NCBI GenBank assembly: GCA_020740775.1
Contig: JAHEWK010000011.1
Location: forward strand, 744,001-808,000
Direction: 5' to 3'
Source: Ilyonectria destructans
Taxonomy: Eukaryota; Ascomycota; Sordariomycetes; Hypocreales; Nectriaceae
DNA: 64,000 nucleotides
A model generated the notes under the pieces. It was not told where the DNA came from and did not search any database. It saw only the letters and a list, made by a program, of their open reading frames with translations. Below, one piece after another: positions 34,760 through 46,604 of this stretch (its first letter is position 1; every line of letters begins with the position of its first letter). The translations under genes were made by a program, and so were the position numbers.

Positions 34760-36369
34760 TGGGAGTGTCGCGTGCTGGAAGCTCCCTACAGCCAAATTAA
34801 TCGGAACCTTCCAGCCAGTGGCTGCCTCAGATAGCTATTCTGCACCTAAGCTGTCCCAGTTATATCCTCAGTAGATCGATAACCTCAATCATACACATAC
34901 AGCAGCCCTAGCTCATTTAATCCTTAACAAGTGATAGCAATTATCCGTTGATTGACCTCACTAACCGCTCCTACTATTAGTTCTTCCGATTCCGGCTCCG
35001 GCTCCGACTCTGACTCCAGCTCCGACTCAGGATCGGAATCTGGATTTGGATCGTCAGGCTCCGATGTTTTCACCACCAAGTCTCGCAGCAGTAGTGAAAT
35101 ATATGTGCCGTCGCTCAAGGCATGGATAGACTCCAGCCCAATCATGACTCGCCCATCGAGGCCTTTGCATATGGCAAGCTATTGACCGGCGCAGTCTCCC
35201 ACGCAATGGTGCTAGGAAGCAGTTTCAACGGCTGAGCGGGGTATGATGCACCGGTCGCACTGTCATTCGGGGCTCTACCTCCTTGAGAACAACGTGTTGG
35301 CAGGTACAGTGGGCTAGGTAAACCAAGTATTATTGTTAATAGCTGAAGAGCCTAACGCTTTGTCTAGTGTGCAGGTATATATAAGTCGCGGAGCGACAGG
35401 TATTGGGAGCGCCTCGCTCCTTCGTTTATGAGTAGAAGTGAAAAAGGGGGGTAGCCATATTCTAAAGTAACTAATGACTTGATGCACCTGCCTTACAAGA
35501 GTATTTGACACTATAAATTAACATCTCAACGGGACTCTCGTAGGGTGCGGTATGTGCCCCTACTTATGGCGGATACTGTAGTACAGAAGCCCAATCGTTA
35601 TTCTATGTCCTTTGCTATTTATACCGCTCTCTCCTTTATCTTGCCAAGAACTGGCCCTAGCGTCAATGGCAGCTGAGGAAGGCTGGGGTTGGAAACACGA
35701 CGTAATGCCAAGAATTAACGTACGATGTCTCAGGAACTCTCCAAGAACCAAGCTTCGGCTTTCAATTGATATTGAATCGCCTTCTTCATTATGCTGCTAT
35801 GTTTGACAAGGGACACTCAATTTTTTCACAATTAGCCATGGTATTCAGCTACACAATTACGCACGATGACAGAATGACATTCGAGATAAACGACGTTGGG
35901 TTTGAGCCCCTATTCCCTATTCTAGCCCGTTTCCATTTTGGCAGGGAAGCCCCAGCCCCCACGTACGTCCACGTAAGTCCAAGACAAGGGTTTGGTTTCG
36001 CTAAGTGCTAGACCCATGACCTATGCCACGATGTATTATTGCAAGTTTAGATCTTTTCTCCTAACCTCGTCCTTCTTGGTACTCATGACGACGCGTAGCT
36101 CGGCACTTGGCTCAGCCTACGACAGGAAGTGGATAAGGGGTTAGACTCTGGTGACGCGGATGGTAGTCTGTGAACCATGCTTGCGTAACTTTGCTTTGAC
36201 GATATCGGAGGCCATCGAATTTGAACGCTTTAGCATTTTGCTCACGTAGATATAAATGAGGGTTGGTGTCGAAACAATTGAACATGCAAGACATCCTCAT
36301 CAACTCTTGAAGCTTCCAGTCCCTCACTTTTCATATCGTCCGAAAGTCTATCATTAAAAATTCGAAGCC
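34760..36369. other. Gene-free stretch with a Ser/Asp-coding low-complexity patch
   Basis: Around 34975-35060 a hexamer-like tract (tccgactcc) codes Ser/Asp on one strand and Glu/Ser on the other. It is not in a credible gene. The rest shows no coding signal. The promoter of the tyrosinase lies at its right end. Confidence 0.45.
36251..36257 (+). promoter_or_regulatory. TATA box of first tyrosinase gene
   Basis: TATAAAT lies 119 nt upstream of the ATG at 36370, within a normal distance for filamentous fungi. Confidence 0.45.
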
Positions 36370-37499
36370 ATGGCTCCCTCCCTGCGTTCTTTGGTCTCTC
36401 TTTTAGCCATTTCCCAGGCGGTTACAGCTGCTTCGTGGAATACCACTTGCACGAGCCCCTCGCAGCGAAAAGCATGGTGCGACGCTTCAATCCGATTGCA
36501 TCCATAAACGCTAATAAATCTAGGAACAACATGACAACCACCGAAAAAACGGCATACATTGATGCTGAGCTTTGCTTGATGGCTCGCCCTGCTCAGGCTG
36601 GCATCGAGGGTGCTCAGAATCGATGGGACGAACTCGACTGGGCCCACATAGTGCAGTCCAACATCATCCACAACGTGGTACGTATTATAGTGCCGATCAT
36701 CATCAACTCGGAGGGTCTAACCCGGAATTAGGGTGGATTTTTGCCTTGGCACCGTTACTTCATGCGCGTGCACGAGTATCTCCTCCAGTCTGAGTGCGGC
36801 TACGAGGGTGGCCAGCCATACTGGAACGAGGTCCTTGACATGGACGACCTCGCGGGGTCCGTTGTCTTTGATCCCGACACTGGTTTTGGCGGTGAAGGTT
36901 CAGACTGTGTGACAGATGGACCATTCGTCAACTTAACCCTTCATATGAATTCTTCAGGCACTTCTGAAGACTACTGCCTGACACGTTCTTTCAACTCGAA
37001 TGGTTTCCAGTCCGGTGTCCAGGCGAACCTTGATGAGTGTTTCAACACGACTACGTACGAGGATGCCTTTGATTGCTATCAGGTCAATCCTCACACTGCC
37101 GGACACTCTGCTGTTGGAGGCACTGTAAGTTGGCACGAATATCGTGAACAGAATGATAAGCTGATCAATTCGTTGCAGATGCTTGACGTCGTGGGAAGCC
37201 CTGGAGAGCCGCTCTTTTTCCTCCACCATTCAAACTTGGATCGTCTTTGGTGGCAGTGGCAGCAAGCCAACCTCACCACCCGTCTCACGGAAATGGGTGG
37301 TCGCAATGTCCCACTCACCAGTTACTTGGAGCAAAATGGTATGGAGTCTCCTAGCAGTTCCGTTCTCGACTATGACGGCGACGAGGGCAATGTCACCACG
37401 CTGAACCATAACCTCTGGATGGTTGGAATCATGCCGAACGCTACTATCAGGGAGGTTATGGATCTTGGTGGCGATCTCGTCTGCGCCGAATACGTTTAG
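36370..37499 (+). CDS. Secreted tyrosinase-type type-3 copper oxidase (copy 1)
   Basis: Four exons (36370-36476, 36524-36677, 36732-37124, 37179-37499), introns of 47, 54 and 54 nt, 324 aa. Residues 1-20 form a signal peptide. The CuA histidines are His77, His85 and His94 (AHIVQSNIIH, PWHRYF). The CuB histidines are His208 and His212 (NPHTAGHS) and His235 in FFLHHSNLDRLWWQWQ. The conserved TEKTAYIDAELCL start and SPGEPLFFLHH confirm the family. N-glycosylation sequons (NTT, NLT, NVT, NAT) fit secretion. Such enzymes oxidise phenols to quinones, for example in pigment or cross-link formation; the substrate is not known. It is convergent with a second tyrosinase gene. Confidence 0.9.
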
Positions 37500-38764
37500 A
37501 TTCATTTTCTAGCATAGATTGGGTGATTCGGCATATCAGGCGTTGGGCTCTCCATACACTGCTGCGTTGATGTTTTATAGAGAGGGCAATGAGTGACTGG
37601 AACTAGAAAGAGCTTATAGAATAATACGAAAAGACTATTGATATATAGAAACAGTTGTACCTACCAATTTGATAACTACCGAACAGCAAGGATGAGTAGT
37701 AGACCCCAATACTACTATATTCGGAGACTAAACTCAAGCGTACCAAAATCCTTTTTCGGTTTTTAGGGTTGAACTTCTGCTGCTCTAGGCTGTCGCTGAG
37801 CTTAGACTGAGGTACCGCCTCCTCCCGTATTTTTTCATTGGCTACTGTAGATAGGTGGAAAGGACTCATGGAGCTCTGGTAAACCCTACCTCCCTAGATT
37901 TCTCTCATTCGGGCCAGGCCGGCATCCCCTCAGTGCTGCCACTGTACAGCCCCTGAAACATTTAGAAGCACTTGTATGGTGGGATAGTGAAGATTCCTGA
38001 GATGACACTTTCTCACCTGTATCGACAACTAAGTCTGGACGTTCGTATTTGTTTTCCCCGTAAAACTTCCAGACCTCTTGTTCGGCTTATGTCTTGCTCG
38101 AAATATGAGTCACTGCAGACCGTTCCGGAAGGTACGACGGATCTGCCCAAGTCAGTCTGATGGCTTCTTCATTCCAGGTATTTCTATTACGACAATTCTG
38201 TGTAAATTTGGGTTGGGCGACAGTGCCGCTGTTGTTGAAGAGGTGAAAATAAAGTGCTTAACGCTTGGCTGCGCATAAGCGGTATTGGGTGCATTAACGG
38301 CACGGAAATGACAGTAGGAATGACTTCATGTGAATCGAGGTCGAAGAATGTCAGAACAGATGTCACATATGCGATAGCTGACACCCCTGACATAATTAGC
38401 ACCTTTCTCCTCTCAGGAGAGGAACTACGGATACCCTTTACGGCTTTTCAAATGCTCCATTGACTTCCATGTCTGGAATGGATAGTAACTTGAATTGTCA
38501 ATGTACGTACGTTTTGTTGAAGACATGGCCGCGCGAGATATCGATATCAGAATGGGACAGGGGTGGCTCTTTACAATATAGACAGAACTGCTAGATATTA
38601 TAGTGCTACTAGCTTTAGTTTAATATGTATCATCTATCCACAGCTACAGCAGACTACAGTAGTCTCATGGCTGCTCTCGGTGTTAAATTCACAGTTACTC
38701 CTGCCCGCCGCGCCTCGCTGGCGCCTTCAAAGGGTCGGGCTCAAGCCAAATGCCAATAAATCAT
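37500..38764. other. Gap between the convergent tyrosinase genes
   Basis: About 1.26 kb containing both 3' UTRs and no supportable gene. Confidence 0.45.
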
Positions 38765-39892
38765 TTACAAGGACGAATAGGTGTAGCACAGAGGGCCGGC
38801 CTTAATGTCCATGTAGTCCTTAACGATGGGTTCAGTGTCAGCAAGCGCCAAGACGGGCATGGTGTCGGTTATCGAGGCCGGAATGGACCGGTCGGGATCT
38901 TGGAAGCCTGTGTAATCAGCCAGGCGCGTGGCGTTGCGGCCCTGCCACTGCGGTGGGTGTTAGTAATTGTACCCTCTACTAGCAAAAACCAAAGAGTTCT
39001 GCGTACCTTTGCCCAGGCACGGTCAATGTTGGCGTGGTGTAGGAAAAAGAGAGGCTCGTTGGGCGAGGTGGCGGGGCCCATGTCGCCAAAGATGACGCTG
39101 TGGACTGTAGGTGTGTTAGTATATTCCATATTTCAGCGAGGTTAAGAAAGACAAACCCTGTGCGTGCGGCAATCCCTCGAGCATGCTAACCATATCCGCA
39201 AATGTGTCGAAAGCATAGACGGTGTTCATGACTTTGGAGTTGTACGCCCCTGCTTGCATGTCGCCAATAATCGGCTCGCCGTTTTCATCGTTGCCCCAAC
39301 CACCGTTGAACTCGCGCGTGAAGCAGTGCGGGCGATCGCCCGTGTCGGCCGCATAGGGCCACCCCGGACCCAGCGTCAGGCTCGTATTGGCAAAAGGGCC
39401 GTCGATCACGCAGCGCTCGAAGCCCACCTCCTTGCTGCCGGTGCGCTTTCCGTTACCGCCGAAGCCGGTGACGGGGTCAAAGAGAGGCGAGTTGGGCATG
39501 TCCACGGCGTCGGCGTCAATGCTCCAATCCCAGTACGGCTGGGCCCCGGTGAAGCCGCATTCAGTGCGCAGCAGGTTCTCGTGCAGCTGCACATACCAGC
39601 GGTGCCACGGGAGGAAGTTGGCCACGAAGTGGATCTCCGAATTGAGGGCATAGTGCGTGTACACCAAGTCGTCCATCCGCGTGGTGACGGCGTCGAAGAA
39701 CTCGTACTTCTCCTTGGGCAGCCCGCGCAAGCACACGGCGGCACGGAGGTACTCGGCCTTCTCAGCCTTGGTGAGCTCGCGCCACTCCTTGCGGACGGTC
39801 GGTTTGGCGCAGGCGCCATCGGCTCGGGGGATGGCGCTAGCGGCAGCCGTCGCCGCGAGGGAGAAGATGGCGAGGGTCGAGCGGAGAAGCAT
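38765..39892 (-). CDS. Secreted tyrosinase-type type-3 copper oxidase (copy 2)
   Basis: Three exons (39892-39157, 39104-39007, 38947-38765) with introns of 52 and 59 nt encode 338 aa. Signal peptide at residues 1-20 (LAIFSLAATAAASA). CuA histidines are His80, His88 and His97 (THYALNSEIH, PWHRWY). CuB histidines are His243 and His247 (LPHAQVHS) and His269 in FFLHHANIDRAW. The order and spacing match copy 1, but the sequences are clearly diverged and the intron positions differ, so it is an old duplicate or separate family member. It ends LCYTYSSL. Secreted phenol oxidase; the substrate is not evident. Confidence 0.9.
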
Positions 39893-41508
39893 CGTGGTGA
39901 GGAGCGAGTGCTGAACGAAGGACGAATGGGTTGGTTTATAGCGAAGGACACCTCAAGCCAAGAGCTGAGTGAAAATGACAGAGTGAGCGAGAGTGGTGGT
40001 GAGGATAACTGTTCATCTTAACATGGCGTCCGCTTTATAGATGTTGTCCTGCGAGATGCCCTGCTTTGAGATGGGCTCCCTCGTGGGGCACATCGCAGCG
40101 GTACTCACTGGCTTCGGCATAATAGACAATACAGCTAGTAGCCGCTGCCATCGCCCATGCATTCGGCTCTTGAGGCTATCCGAGGGCCCGTTTTACTCTC
40201 TTGGCATGTTCGTGTTCAGGAGGCCCTTGTTGATTCTGCAACCGACTGTACGGGTTGGAATGGCTCCCGGGACTTTGTCCTGCGAGATGTTACATCGTAG
40301 ACCAAGTGTCCCGCCCAATGCAGGGGATATACCCCGTATACCCATTCTAAAGTCTGGATCTTGACCCTAAATTAAGCTCAATCGATCGCTTCTCGAAGAT
40401 TTTGCGTTTGGTTCGTATTGCACCCCGGCAGTTCAAGCGCGGACGAAGGACCCACGATTTTAAGATAGGGGCCCAATACGAGCTTAAGTTAGGGGGTAGA
40501 TCATGCTCGTATCTTGAGACAAGCTGGCTTATTAACTTGCATCTCTAAATGACATCATCAATGCAGAAGACTTGGACCATGCGCTTCTTCAGCAACAGAG
40601 CGGCATTGGTAGTCTTTTGAGGGGAGCATCCTCCATAGCCAATATTAGCGACGCCGATCAGCGATGCTCGAAGAAGATTCATTACCCGACGGATAATTAC
40701 ACCGCGCTTGTAAGCTATCTCAACTCGTGAGATGATACTTCGGGCAACGTCCAGCGCAACTCGAAGTATCTTGCGCCCCTGCGGATACTTCCCGAAGTTG
40801 AGTTGAGTTCCTCTGCAATTGGCACTATACCGCATGGCTGATGGTCGGACACGTCGATGAATTTCTCCCGCTTCTACGAGCTGATGCAGAGCGCATTGAG
40901 AGGAATCTTGATATTCCCAAGCGCGACACGGGATTACCGACGACGAGGTTTTCCGTGTCCCAGCGCTGTTTTTCGTCCGTGGCGACGGATAGCCGAGGAC
41001 CCTGCCCCTCCCCCTAATTCAACCGATGCTTCCGCTCTGGCCGTCGCCCGCGACGAATCAATTGTCGAAGGCCCTGCTTGCGACCCGGCAAGCTGTGCTC
41101 GACTACCAAGTGGTGGCGCTGTACCCAGTCATCGTCATTGCTCCTACCTCTTGGGGCCTAGTCATTGATGGGGTACTTCGGAGATATTCTCGCTAAGGTG
41201 GTCTCGGACGCTGTGCCAAGGCGAAGTTCAATGCCACGTACCGAGACGATTGGTTTTCGCACTATAGGGAAAATGGACAGACTCACTGCGGCTCCAACAC
41301 ATGGTGCAGAACTGATGCGACCTGGTGGTGACCTGTCGTCGCTCATCGATGGTTTCGTGGCCTGGACAGCGAGGATATCCAAGTCAGCAACAAACAAGTA
41401 TGCCTTGTTCATAGTATGGAGGGATTTCAATGGTTACTGACGCTAAGGAAATACAGGTCCCGATTGCTATTCGCACGACTAGAAAGTTCCAATGAACCTT
41501 GATGGTAG
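39893..41508. other. Gene-free stretch
   Basis: It contains the upstream region of the second tyrosinase (a TATAAA about 45 nt before its ATG) and about 1.3 kb with only short, motif-free frames. Confidence 0.45.
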
Positions 41509-43128
41509 CTACAATGAGATCCAATCCAAGTCTCTCTCAAGGTTTCCCTCTGGTCGCTTCCAAAGATCTTCCTCTGGGCCATCTATCGAATAAATTGATG
41601 CCAAATCCACCACTGTCTCATCAATACCCCTAACCTCTTTCAACAGCGGCAGACGCTCAGCCTTCTTCTCCATGAATTCTTCGACATGGTTGTCAATTTC
41701 TTCGTTGATTCCCTTCGTATACCCATACAAGCAGAGGTATTCAAGATTTGGGGGCAGGGCGTCGATGAGTCGAAAAGGGGGCTGCTCAATGAGGTGGAAC
41801 GGGGGCGTATATTCCAACATCACGTTTCTGCCTAATAAAGCCTTCACCCCGATGCTTAGATGGGTCATGGCTTTGAAATCATGAAGTGAGCCGAGTGTGT
41901 AGCCGTATTCCCGGGTGTTTGGTAATTGGTTCGACCAAAGTGGGCGGTTGTTGACCGCTTTATCGAGGTAGTAATACTCGTCCTTCTGTCTTTGATATCT
42001 CTCTTCGTCAATCACATCCTCTTTCTTGTAGTCAGGGCCCCGATATTTGACGGCAATATCTATGTCCAGATCCAAGACCCTGAGCGTCTCTTTCTGTTCA
42101 AGCAGGCACTTACCCACGGTCTCCAGGAGCATCATGGGCAACCCATAATCCGGAGTCCACAGTCCTCCCAGCGACACAGTGAGCTCCTCCAAGCTCTTGG
42201 GGATTCGGATGATCATTCCAAGCCTCTCACTAGACAGTCCGGCATGTCCAATGTGGATTCGCTTTATGTTGTTCGATGTGTGCGGAACGAACAAATTCCG
42301 ATTTGCTTGATATTCACACACACCTTCCATGACAAACGAATGTATCGCTGGAAGTCGATGGAAATAGCGAAAGCAGTCCAAAAGTTCAACTCTCGTATAA
42401 TAACGTGTGTCGTACCCGAGTCCGTTGCTTGCGATGATTTCGACCTTCTCAAGTCGTTGCAAGCCTTGTCGAGGAAGCAAGCCATAGTTTGATTTCAGGA
42501 GGTAATCCTGAAGAGATGACCGCCAGCCAAGTTTCCCCACGTATAGCGTCGAAATGTTCTTGCAGAGGGATATCAGAACAGCCGATGCAGCCAGTCCAAA
42601 TTCACCATTTTGGTCGTTAAATCCCCTCGGGACCTCTGGGCTGTTGCCTTTCAGATGTTGCTTCTTCCATTCAAACGCATCTAACATCGTCGCTGTGGCC
42701 TTGTCACCCAGGCCCAAGCCACGGATGTAACTCTCGATGACAGCATGTGCATCTTCACGGACTGGCAGTGGTGGCTCCTTTAGCTCTTTGTTGATATCGC
42801 TCATGATGAGATAGGGTGTTCTTGAGGACGGCCACCGGTCGGAGTCCAACACCAGCTCCGCAACAGAGTCGGCAAGTGAGGGCTGAATGACATAGGTGGC
42901 GATGATGGGATAGAGGGATTCGATGTCGTCCCTGGTCGTAATCCGAATCCTCCTATAAGAAACTGAGGAGTTCCATGCGGCAATTGACCGGAGCTGCTGC
43001 GTGTCTGCCTGTTCCATCATGCCACTCGGCCCCTGAATGGGTTGATACTGAGCTTGGCAAAGTTGAGCAAATAGATCAATAATGGCAGTTGCATACAAAA
43101 GAGAGGTGAATGTCTTCCACGAAATCAT
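41509..43128 (-). CDS. Uncharacterised leucine-rich-repeat-like protein with possible signal peptide
   Basis: Intronless, 539 aa from the ATG at 43128. The frame runs on to 43191 but without an upstream ATG. Residues 1-26 (MISWKTFTSLLYATAIIDLF, then AQLCQA) look like a signal peptide, unusual for this kind of protein. The body has an acidic, helical N-terminal region. The C-terminal half is Leu-rich with irregular repeats (LEELTVSLGGLW, LRVLDLDIDIAV, MTHLSIGVKALLG, LEYLCLYGYTKG) like those of fungal F-box/LRR-type proteins, but I see no F-box. Function unknown. If the signal peptide is real, it may be secreted or enter the ER. Confidence 0.6.
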   Translation of the reverse strand: MISWKTFTSLLYATAIIDLFAQLCQAQYQPIQGPSGMMEQADTQQLRSIAAWNSSVSYRRIRITTRDDIESLYPIIATYVIQPSLADSVAELVLDSDRWPSSRTPYLIMSDINKELKEPPLPVREDAHAVIESYIRGLGLGDKATATMLDAFEWKKQHLKGNSPEVPRGFNDQNGEFGLAASAVLISLCKNISTLYVGKLGWRSSLQDYLLKSNYGLLPRQGLQRLEKVEIIASNGLGYDTRYYTRVELLDCFRYFHRLPAIHSFVMEGVCEYQANRNLFVPHTSNNIKRIHIGHAGLSSERLGMIIRIPKSLEELTVSLGGLWTPDYGLPMMLLETVGKCLLEQKETLRVLDLDIDIAVKYRGPDYKKEDVIDEERYQRQKDEYYYLDKAVNNRPLWSNQLPNTREYGYTLGSLHDFKAMTHLSIGVKALLGRNVMLEYTPPFHLIEQPPFRLIDALPPNLEYLCLYGYTKGINEEIDNHVEEFMEKKAERLPLLKEVRGIDETVVDLASIYSIDGPEEDLWKRPEGNLERDLDWISL

Positions 43129-43956
43129 TCCCTCTTTGACAGAAGGCGAAGAGGATAAGTTCTGGGCGGTGTTGCATCGATGAATTTTCACGATGTCCCT
43201 TGTTGCGGAACGTCGTTGGTCCGGGTTCCGAGCAGTTCGTTCAAGGACCAGTAGTCACGTGCGAAGCTAGGGTGTCTCTTCATTCTGTTCTTGGTCTGCA
43301 AAGTATCTGATCAAAGTGTTTGGAAGTGCTGGTTCTTAGCTAGGTTTATGGAAGCATTCGTTGAAAGTAGGTATGCAAGCGTAATGGTTTTGCCCAATGA
43401 CTGTCTTGGTAACGCGCCGGCTTATTTATGTACCCTATTAAGGGGTCGTCTGAGTTGGGGCGAGAATTAAAATACCACCTCAATGGCCAATCGTTTTGGA
43501 GTAATAGTAAGGGCGTACGAATAAGACAAAGCATGGTGTTGGACGCTCTGAAATATATCCAGGGTGTCTTTAAATGAGCTTTGTCTGAATTGCTTCGGGT
43601 CTGCTCTGGAACTTAGTCGGCTGTTCATCAGGTTTTGATTCTGGCCTACGAGTCGGAGCGAAAATGCCAAAATAAGCCTACCAGTACACACGCTCTGCTA
43701 TAACACTCGAAAACGAGAGAAATGATAGAAAGGGCCGAGTTTAATAATGCGGGGGGGAGATGCTATTTCGTGGGGAGCAAATGGTGCAGTTTCCCCGCCC
43801 TCCGACCGGAACCCCACGCGGGGTGCCGAACAACAATTGACACTAGGTTCGGCCCCACCGTTCCGATCTCCAGATCTATAAAAGTATCAGAGAAACGTGT
43901 GTCTAGAGAAGTCAGAGAAGGCCTCCTTCTTATCCAAGGCATCCCAGCTCACAAGC
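43129..43956. other. Divergent promoter region of the LRR-like gene and the P450
   Basis: About 830 bp without coding signal. It carries the P450 TATA box at 43877. Confidence 0.4.
43877..43883 (+). promoter_or_regulatory. TATA box of the P450 gene
   Basis: TATAAAA is 80 nt upstream of the ATG at 43957. Confidence 0.5.
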
Positions 43957-45629
43957 ATGGCTTTGCTAAATGAAATCGCCCTTTGGTGGGCTCCCAGTCT
44001 AATTGGTCTTGGTTGGGTTCTATGGGTAGGTTTCCGTTGACATATTGACGCTCACCAAGCGTCGATACTCTCCCAGCCTTCCAAATCTAACAGGTTATAG
44101 GTCATATACGAAATCTTCACGTCCTCCATTCGCCGCATTCCTGGCCCCGTGTATACCCTCTTCACCCGCCTCCCGTTAAAATATTACACCCTCACCGGCC
44201 GCCGTCTCCATTGGATCCACGCGCTGCACGAACGATACGGTCCCATAGTGCGCATTTCTCCTCGTGAGATTGCCGTGGCCGATCCCGAATCTTTCGCTGC
44301 TATCCATCGCATTGGGTCAGGCTTTATCAAGAGTCCTTGGTACGATAGTATACCAGATGGCATCTTTGCGATGCGAGACCCAAAAGTCCATTCGCAGCGT
44401 CGAAAGCTTTTTGCCAGGGCCTTTAGTGCAACAGAGCTGCGGGCCAACTGGGAAGATGTTGTCAGACACAAAGTCGAATTGGCCGTCCAAAAGATACAGC
44501 AAGAGGCCACGGATCACGGAGAGGTGGACGTGATGAAATGGTGGACATTGATGGCGACAGATGTGATCGGGCATCTCAGTTTCGGCGAGAGCTTCGAAAT
44601 GCTTGAAGTTGGTCGCGTGAGTTTTCCATCCACATCAATAGTCTGCCACAAAGTATTACTAACAAACTTCCATCAATAGAAGACCGAGTACATAGACGTT
44701 CTCGAATCTGCTCTCATCAACAGCGGCATCAGGTCCGAACTCCCACTTCTACACGCCATCCTTAGCTATTTACCCATCCCTTCCATTCAAGCACTCATCA
44801 ACGCAAACAAGTATCTCTACACCTATGGCGCTCGAGCAGTTGCAAACCTGCGTAATCAGAGTGGGAATGCATCAAACCTCTTTGGCACAATGCTAGCTAC
44901 ACTGGAGAGCGAGGTCTCTGAGAAGGCTGCTTTACTGGTACCGCTCACCGATCATCAGGTCCAACTTGAAGCTGGAAATCTCATTGTCGCTGGTTCGGAC
45001 ACCACGTCCGTCACGCTAACCTACCTCATCTGGGCTGTCCTTCAACGCCCTGATTTACAGCGCCGGCTGGAGGAGGAGGTGTCGGGTCTGCCAGAGCGGT
45101 TTGATGATGCGGCGGTGGAGAAGCTCTCACTTCTGGAGGCTGTCATCAATGAAACGCTGAGACTCTACGGGGCTGCACCCGGAGGGTTGCCAAGAAGCGT
45201 GCCGAAAGGGGGTGCGACCCTGTGTGGGCAATACATCCCAGAGGATTTCGTGGTTGAGACCCAAGCATACACTCTCCATCGCAATGCGGACATCTTTCCC
45301 GATCCCCTCAAGTAAGTCTTTTCACTTCAATACCCCAGACGCTCAAGCTTAGTTCCCCACTAATCATGTAAAGGTTTGACGAGTCCCGGTTCCTTGACCC
45401 CCAGAACCGCACCAAGCTTCAAAAGGCCGTGTTTACGCCCTTTGGGGCAGGCTCTCGGATTTGCCTTGGTATTCACCTTGCAAGAATTGAGCTACGCCTT
45501 GCTACGGCGGTATTCTTTCGGAACTGCCGAGGTGCAAGGCTAAGCAAGTCTATGACTGATGGGATGATGGAGATGGAGAACTTCTTCCTCATAGCGCCTA
45601 AGGGTCACACCTGCAAGGTGGTGTTGTGA
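43957..45629 (+). CDS. Cytochrome P450 monooxygenase
   Basis: Four exons (43957-44025, 44101-44616, 44680-45311, 45374-45629) with introns of 75, 63 and 62 nt encode 490 aa. Exon 1 (23 aa) is the N-terminal membrane anchor (LWWAPSLIGLGWVLW). The I-helix oxygen-activation motif is AGSDTTS (299-305) and the ExxR motif is ETLR (353-356). The heme loop is FGAGSRICLG (429-438) with Cys436. It resembles class II fungal P450s of secondary metabolism or detoxification, anchored in the ER and fed by a CPR. Substrate unknown. It is convergent with the HD-domain gene 205 bp away. Confidence 0.9.
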
Positions 45630-45833
45630 TTGTACTTGCTCGGTTTACTGAAGATATTCAGCTCCTTTGGTGTTTCTTTGTGTGCACTAGCGAGAGTGCG
45701 GTGCAAGACGTCTAGGGCTGAGCAAGGGATCTGAATCGCACGCAAGTTGACCATTACCAAACGCCATTCCGTAGTAAACTAGTTGATCGATGGCGTACTG
45801 ACTCTATCTACATCTCTAGTTATCTGTAGGGAT

Positions 45834-46604
45834 CTATTCATATGGTTTCATCAACTCGTTCGACTCAACCAGAGATTCAAAGTTGGCAATGTGGGTTGAA
45901 TGGCACCAAGGCTTCAGTCTCTTTTCCGTCCTGATAGTTTCCGCAAAGCATCCCAACCACCCTTCCCTCGGAAATACCCTGTTCACATCCTCCCGAGTTG
46001 TTTCATGGATAATGTGCTCAAACTGACCGACATTGTCGTAGATTGTGGCCATTTGTATCAGCTGCCCAAGAAAAGTGATGGTTCCCTCGGTACCGAGATC
46101 TTGGTGTCTGATAATAGTTTCGCACACGGCCTCTGCTTGATCCCTTCCGGAACCCATAGCATTCAATAGGTTCAGGGCTTGAATTCCACCATAAAATTCG
46201 AAGGACATTCGAGTGCTGGAAAGGTTCTCGTCCGAGGTACCAATGTCATGGAGGAGACAAGTCAAGGCCAGAGTTGACGCGGATAGTGCGGTGCCATATT
46301 CGGGAAATTGTTGCTTCGCAATTGCGGTGGCTAGCCATCACATTAGTGCATATTCGTTCCCAGGGGTTAGAGACAATTTCTTACCAAAGTAGTACACTCT
46401 CATAGAGTGATTATACGTCTGTCTTGGTAGGTTCTCCTTGACGTATTCCTGGACGCTGGTCACAGTAGGATCGTACGAGGGAAACGTCATTTTTTCCACA
46501 GTCAGAGCTTCAGGCTGATTGATGTACGGCCTTCCGTTGAGAATCTTGTTCGCGTCGACTGGCACAGCAGTCCATCCATTCTCGCCTACCTCGTTTGGAG
46601 CCAT
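45834..46604 (-). CDS. Cyanamide hydratase-like HD-domain protein
   Basis: Two exons (46604-46385 and 46330-45834) joined across a 54-nt intron (GTAAG...GGCTAG), 238 aa. The start ENGWTAVPVDA, YNHSMRVYYF (His66), CLLHDIGTSD (His101-Asp102) and IIRHQDLGTEG (His149) are the metal-binding HD motifs in the order of fungal cyanamide hydratases and yeast Ddi2/Ddi3. The ending THIANFESLVESNELMKPYE matches that family. The full set of metal ligands suggests an active hydrolase. The characterised family members turn cyanamide into urea; the natural substrate here may differ. It is convergent with the P450, which could be a pathway neighbour. Confidence 0.9.

Noticed and set aside
39164..40021. Plus-strand frame of 285 aa
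   Set aside because: Antisense to the second tyrosinase, whose copper ligands and splice sites are clear.
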